Source of the DNA: Microbulbifer rhizosphaerae
GTDB lineage: Bacteria > Pseudomonadota > Gammaproteobacteria > Pseudomonadales > Cellvibrionaceae
Reading direction: 5' to 3'
Length of the DNA: 64,000 nt
NCBI RefSeq assembly: GCF_014191725.1
Contig: NZ_JACHWZ010000010.1
Location: 62,001 to 126,000 of the forward strand
Position 1 is the stretch's first letter. Every line of letters starts with the position of its first letter. The position numbers and the translations under genes are program-made. The notes beneath the pieces are model-generated. The model did no database searches. It was not told the origin of the DNA and worked only from the letters and a program-made list of their open reading frames with translations. Positions 60,721 through 64,000 of this stretch are shown in pieces.

Positions 60721-62076
60721 CTATGACAAGTATCCCGGCAGCCAGGTCGCCAGCGCCGGCCAAATTGCCAGCAGGCACAGTACCAGCAGTTGAATGGCGA
60801 TAAACGGCATCACGCCCCGGTAGATGGCCGCGGTGGCCACCGATTCCGGCGCCACTCCGCGCAGATAGAAGAGCGCGAAGCCAAACGGCGGGGTGAGGAA
60901 GGAGGTCTGCAGGTTGATGGCGATCATAATGCCCAGCCACACCGGGTCCACGCCCATGGCCAGCAGTACCGGGCCGACGATGGGCACCACCACGAAGGTG
61001 ATCTCGATAAAGTCGAGGATAAAGCCCAGCAGGAAGATCGCCAGCATTACCAGCAGGGTCGCGCCGATCACGCCACCGGGCAGGTTGGTGAAGAAGCCGG
61101 TGACCAGCTCCTCGCCGTTATAGCCGCGGAACACCAGCGAGAACAACGAGGCACCGATCAGGATGGCGAACACCATCGCGGTCACCTGCAGGGTGCTGCG
61201 TCCCACCTCCCCGGCCCGCTGCCACTTGAGCGCGCCGCGGCTATAGGCCAGCAGCCCCGCCCCCAGGGCGCCCACCGCGGCGGCTTCGGTGGGCGTGGCG
61301 ATGCCGGTGATGATTGAACCCAGCACCAACAGCATCAGCGCAATGGGAGGCAGCAGGCTCATCAGGGTTTGCGAGAGGTTCACCTGGCCACCGTCGCCGG
61401 TATCCGCCGGCTGGTGGCGGGCCACAAACAGCAGGTAGATGATATAGGCCGTCACCAGCAGCAGCCCGGGAATGATAGCCCCCACGAACAGGTCGCCCAC
61501 GCTCACCGGCTGCGGGTTGAAAATACCCGCGGACAGCTGCGCCCGCTGGTAGGCATTGGACAGTGTGTCCCCCAGCAGCACCAGGGCGATGGACGGCGGA
61601 ATAATCTGGCCCAGGGTGCCGGTGGCACAGATGGTGCCGCTGGCCAGGGTCGGCGAGTAGCCGCGCTTGAGCATGGTGGGCAGGGACATCAGCCCCATGG
61701 TCACCACCGTGGCGCCGACGATGCCGGTGCTGGCGGCCAGCAGCGCGCCCACCACCACCACCGAGACCGCCATGCCCGCGGGCACCCGGGAAAACACCCG
61801 GGCCAGATTCACCAGCAGCTCCTCGGCGATCCGCGCCCGCTCCAGCATCACGCCCATCAATACGAACAGCGGCACCGCCATCAGGGTGCCGTTCTGCATG
61901 ATGCCGTAGAGGCGGTCGGGGAAGGCGCGCAGCAGCTCCGGGTCGAATGCGCCGGCGACGATACCCAGGCCCGCCGCCAGCAGCGCGGTGCCGCCCAGGG
62001 TAAAGGCCACCGGGTAACCGAACATTAGCAGACCGCACACGGCGAGAAACATCAGCAGGGGAACCAGCTCGATCAC
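60721..62076 (-). CDS. dctM: TRAP transporter large permease subunit (DctM)
   Basis: 451 residues from a GTG at 62076 that overlaps the dctQ stop (GTGA), with AGGAG ahead. About twelve membrane helices in the ion-transporter fold, including PLFVLMGVMLERARIAEELL, GATVVTMGLMSLPTMLKRGY and ASGTICATGTLGQIIPPSIA, and the C-terminal half repeats LQTSFLTPPFGFALFYLRGV. It uses a Na+ gradient to import the DctP-bound ligand together with DctQ. Confidence 0.95.
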   Translation of the reverse strand: MIELVPLLMFLAVCGLLMFGYPVAFTLGGTALLAAGLGIVAGAFDPELLRAFPDRLYGIMQNGTLMAVPLFVLMGVMLERARIAEELLVNLARVFSRVPAGMAVSVVVVGALLAASTGIVGATVVTMGLMSLPTMLKRGYSPTLASGTICATGTLGQIIPPSIALVLLGDTLSNAYQRAQLSAGIFNPQPVSVGDLFVGAIIPGLLLVTAYIIYLLFVARHQPADTGDGGQVNLSQTLMSLLPPIALMLLVLGSIITGIATPTEAAAVGALGAGLLAYSRGALKWQRAGEVGRSTLQVTAMVFAILIGASLFSLVFRGYNGEELVTGFFTNLPGGVIGATLLVMLAIFLLGFILDFIEITFVVVPIVGPVLLAMGVDPVWLGIMIAINLQTSFLTPPFGFALFYLRGVAPESVATAAIYRGVMPFIAIQLLVLCLLAIWPALATWLPGYLS

Positions 62077-62660
62077 ACGCCTATCTCCTCTGCCGCCGAG
62101 GGCGTAGCCGCCGGTGCCCGGGGAGTGAGCGTTGCGCCTTCCACCTCCATCAGCCGCGCCAGCGCCCGCGCCAGTTCCGCGAGCCCCTGCAGCGCCAGGG
62201 TTGCCGCCGCCAGCGGGATCAGGCTCTTGAGCAGGAATACCCCGGGCAGGCCGCCGGCACTGGAGCTCGTTTCGCGTACCGCCCAGCTGGCGGCGGCGAA
62301 ATGCCAGCTGCCGATGGCGATAAAGGCGCACAGTGGCAGCAGGAATACCAGGGTACCCACCGCATCCACCCAGGCCCGGCGACGCGGGCTCATGCGGCGG
62401 TAGAAGACATCCACCCGCACGTGGGCGCCGGTGTAGAGGGCGTAGGCCAGGCCGAGCATAAAGACGGCGCCGTGCAGGTAGACCACCGAGTCCTGCAGGG
62501 CCACTGAACCGCCGTTGAGGCCGTAACGCAGCAGCACCACCGCACTCTGCAGCAGTACCATCGCCAGGGTGAACCAGCCGAGCAGGCCGCCGGTGGCGCG
62601 CGCCAGGTGATCCAGGCCGCGGGCACCGCGAAGCAACGGGGACATGGGAGAATTTCTCAT
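62073..62660 (-). CDS. dctQ: TRAP transporter small permease subunit (DctQ)
   Basis: 195 residues, four membrane helices: GGLLGWFTLAMVLLQSAVVL, VVYLHGAVFMLGLAYALYTG, AVGTLVFLLPLCAFIAIGSW and LLKSLIPLAAATLALQGLAE. The conserved HVRVDVFY loop is present. An ATG five codons downstream of the first is also possible. It overlaps dctM by four bases. Confidence 0.93.
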   Translation of the reverse strand: MRNSPMSPLLRGARGLDHLARATGGLLGWFTLAMVLLQSAVVLLRYGLNGGSVALQDSVVYLHGAVFMLGLAYALYTGAHVRVDVFYRRMSPRRRAWVDAVGTLVFLLPLCAFIAIGSWHFAAASWAVRETSSSAGGLPGVFLLKSLIPLAAATLALQGLAELARALARLMEVEGATLTPRAPAATPSAAEEIGV

Positions 62661-62749
62661 CGCATCTTATTGTTCTGTCGAGGGCTCAAGCCTACCGTGT
62701 AGACGCTATTGGCGCCAGGGATAGGGGCAGAGAAGGTCTGTAACCATTT

Positions 62750-62767
62750 TGTCATTTTTCATTCATA
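62750..62767 (+). promoter_or_regulatory. Pho-box-like sequence upstream of pstS
   Basis: TTGTCAT-TTTT-CATTCAT fits the PhoB half-site layout (seven bases, four AT-rich bases, seven bases). Weaker units TCGTCAC and AATTCAT follow at the same 11-base spacing. It lies 65 bases ahead of the pstS start. Confidence 0.55.
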
Positions 62768-62831
62768 GAATCGTCACCCGAAATTCATAGCATCGCCGCG
62801 TGAAACAAAACCGAGAACACTGGAGTTCCCC

Positions 62832-63902
62832 ATGAACAAGCGCCCCGCGAGTAAGAAATTAGTGGCCTCGGCCCTGGCGGCCCTGACGATTGCCGCTTCC
62901 CAGGCGGCCCTGGCGGCCCGCGATCATATCAGCATCGTCGGCTCTTCCACTGTATATCCTTTTACCACCACTGTGGCCGAGCGCTTCAGCCGCGCCACCC
63001 AGTTCAAGACCCCGGTGGTGGAATCCACCGGCACCGGTGGCGGCATGAAGCTGTTCTGCCAGGGTGTGGGTGAGAATACCGCGGATATCACCGGCGCCTC
63101 CCGCCGCATCAAGCAGTCCGAGCTGGACATGTGCAACGAAAACGGCGTGGACGTTGTGGAGGTGCAGATCGGCTACGACGGCATCGTGCTGGCCAACGCC
63201 AAGAGCGCCGAGCCCTTCGAGCTGAGCCGCCGCGACATTTTCCTGGCCCTGGCCAAGGATGTCCCCAACCCAGACGGCTCCAAGACCCTGGTGCCCAACC
63301 CCTACAGAACCTGGAAAGACGTGAACCCGGCCCTGCCCGCGCACAAGATCGAAGTGCTGGGCCCGCCCCCAACTTCCGGTACCCGAGACGCCTTCGCCGA
63401 GCTGGCGATGGAAGGTGGCTGCAAGTCCTTCGACTGGATCGCCGCCAAGAAGAAAGAAGACAAGAGCGCCTACAAGGCCATCTGTCACAACGTGCGCGAA
63501 GACGGCGCCTATGTGGAAGCGGGTGAGAACGACAACCTGATCGTAAACAAGCTGGTGGCCAACCCCAACGCCCTGGGTATCTTCGGCTTCAGCTTCCTCG
63601 ACCAGAATGCCGACAAGGTGCAGGGTTCCCTGATCGAGGGCCGGGAGCCGACTTTCGACTCCATCGCCGACCAGAGCTACCCGGTCTCCCGCCCGCTGTT
63701 CATCTATGCGAAGAAAGCGCACGTGAACGTGGTGCCGGGGGTCAAGCAGTTCCTGGCCGAGTTCACCAGCGAACGCGCCTGGGGCGACGACGGTTACCTG
63801 GCCGACAAGGGCATGATCCCGCTGCCCGCGGCCAAGCGCCAGCAGGTAGTGGCGGACGTGCGCAAGCTGAGCGCGCTGACCGACCTCGCCGCAAAGAAAT
63901 AA
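62832..63902 (+). CDS. pstS: Phosphate ABC transporter substrate-binding protein PstS
   Basis: 356 residues with a signal peptide ending AALAA (about 28). The phosphate-binding loops HISIVGSSTVYPFTTTVAE, ESTGTGGGMKLFCQGVGENT, DITGASRRIKQSE and PPTSGTRDAFAELAMEGGCK are the PBP-like pattern. It lies behind a Pho-box-like site and before a terminator, so it is transcribed alone or with limited read-through; the window ends before any pstCAB could appear. Confidence 0.93.
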   Translation: MNKRPASKKLVASALAALTIAASQAALAARDHISIVGSSTVYPFTTTVAERFSRATQFKTPVVESTGTGGGMKLFCQGVGENTADITGASRRIKQSELDMCNENGVDVVEVQIGYDGIVLANAKSAEPFELSRRDIFLALAKDVPNPDGSKTLVPNPYRTWKDVNPALPAHKIEVLGPPPTSGTRDAFAELAMEGGCKSFDWIAAKKKEDKSAYKAICHNVREDGAYVEAGENDNLIVNKLVANPNALGIFGFSFLDQNADKVQGSLIEGREPTFDSIADQSYPVSRPLFIYAKKAHVNVVPGVKQFLAEFTSERAWGDDGYLADKGMIPLPAAKRQQVVADVRKLSALTDLAAKK

Positions 63903-63936
63903 ATTCTGTTTCCAGTCCGGTAAACGGAATTGTCAG

Positions 63937-63961
63937 CCAGGCCCCGGGGCCTGGCTTTTCA
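63937..63961 (+). terminator. Rho-independent terminator after pstS
   Basis: GCCAGGCCCC/GGGGCCTGGC perfect stem followed by TTTT. It suggests partial or full termination between pstS and whatever follows. Confidence 0.8.
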
Positions 63962-64000
63962 TTCGGGCCATCCATGGCCCTCACCCTGTGGGCAGCCTTC

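Noticed and set aside
63974..64000. ATG followed by ALTLWAAF at the right edge
   Set aside because: Only nine codons, no ribosome site, and it lies after a terminator; cannot be judged inside this window.

Overview
The window is chromosomal DNA of a GC-rich gammaproteobacterium. Gene order gyrB-recF-dnaN-dnaA / rpmH-rnpA-yidD-yidC-mnmE-mnmG-rsmG-parA-parB-atpIBEFHAGDC, followed further on by glmU, a DeoR-type regulator and glmS, is the replication-origin neighbourhood of Pseudomonas and its relatives. Protein style, a secreted NLP-lectin protein, TRAP transport and the short repeat families suggest a marine, Cellvibrionales-like organism (possibly near Microbulbifer). The genus is inference only.

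Region by region. 1-690: left edge with a partial Xre-type regulator and a small exported STN-like protein. 724-7038: replication genes on the minus strand, with two perfect 16-bp parS palindromes inside recF. 7039-7525: oriC-like intergenic region with DnaA boxes, where transcription diverges. 7526-16514: ribosome/membrane-insertase/tRNA-modification genes and parAB, with a second AT-rich, DnaA-box-bearing gap before mnmG (11468-12125). 16636-24163: complete F-type ATP synthase operon with its own promoter and terminator. 24256-31240: an accessory block (metallopeptidase, NLP toxin-like protein with ricin-type lectin, FNT channel, CDF transporter, ArsP-like permease, DUF6515 protein) that separates atpC from glmU. 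31377-39126: cell-wall amino-sugar genes glmU and glmS with their DeoR regulator, split by a 2-oxoacid dehydrogenase operon (E1 alpha, E1 beta, E2).

39296-42948 is an AT-rich, apparently decaying or mis-sequenced accessory island. It holds a small exported protein, a secreted FG-GAP/DUF5675 protein with a tightly coupled exported partner, a RAYT-like transposase fused to the tail of a truncated opposite-strand gene, and a very small ORF. Three genes there are each broken by what looks like one missing base in a homopolymer. 43085-55988 is a set of metabolic, transport, redox and regulatory genes (class II aldolase, EamA/Lrp pair, two cation/proton antiporters, pirin/LysR pair, DoxX, glutathionyl-hydroquinone reductase, YjbQ, GST, Bcr/CflA, HexR). 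56339-63902 holds uvrD, a TRAP system with its binding protein separated from its membrane subunits, a thioesterase and a phosphate-binding PstS behind a Pho-box-like sequence.

Short palindromic repeats are a theme. A Pseudomonas-REP-like family (core TGTAGGAGCGGCC...GGCCGCGATCG) recurs singly or as inverted pairs. One copy is read in frame inside the E2 linker and another supplies the stop codon of the glmS regulator. A second, longer repeat sits directly after the stop codons of gyrB, atpC and uvrD.

The best candidates for something new are the DUF5675 protein plus exported partner (a possible peptidoglycan-active toxin/immunity pair), the NLP-ricin fusion, and the REP copies that have become part of genes. 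No rRNA, tRNA or CRISPR array was seen.
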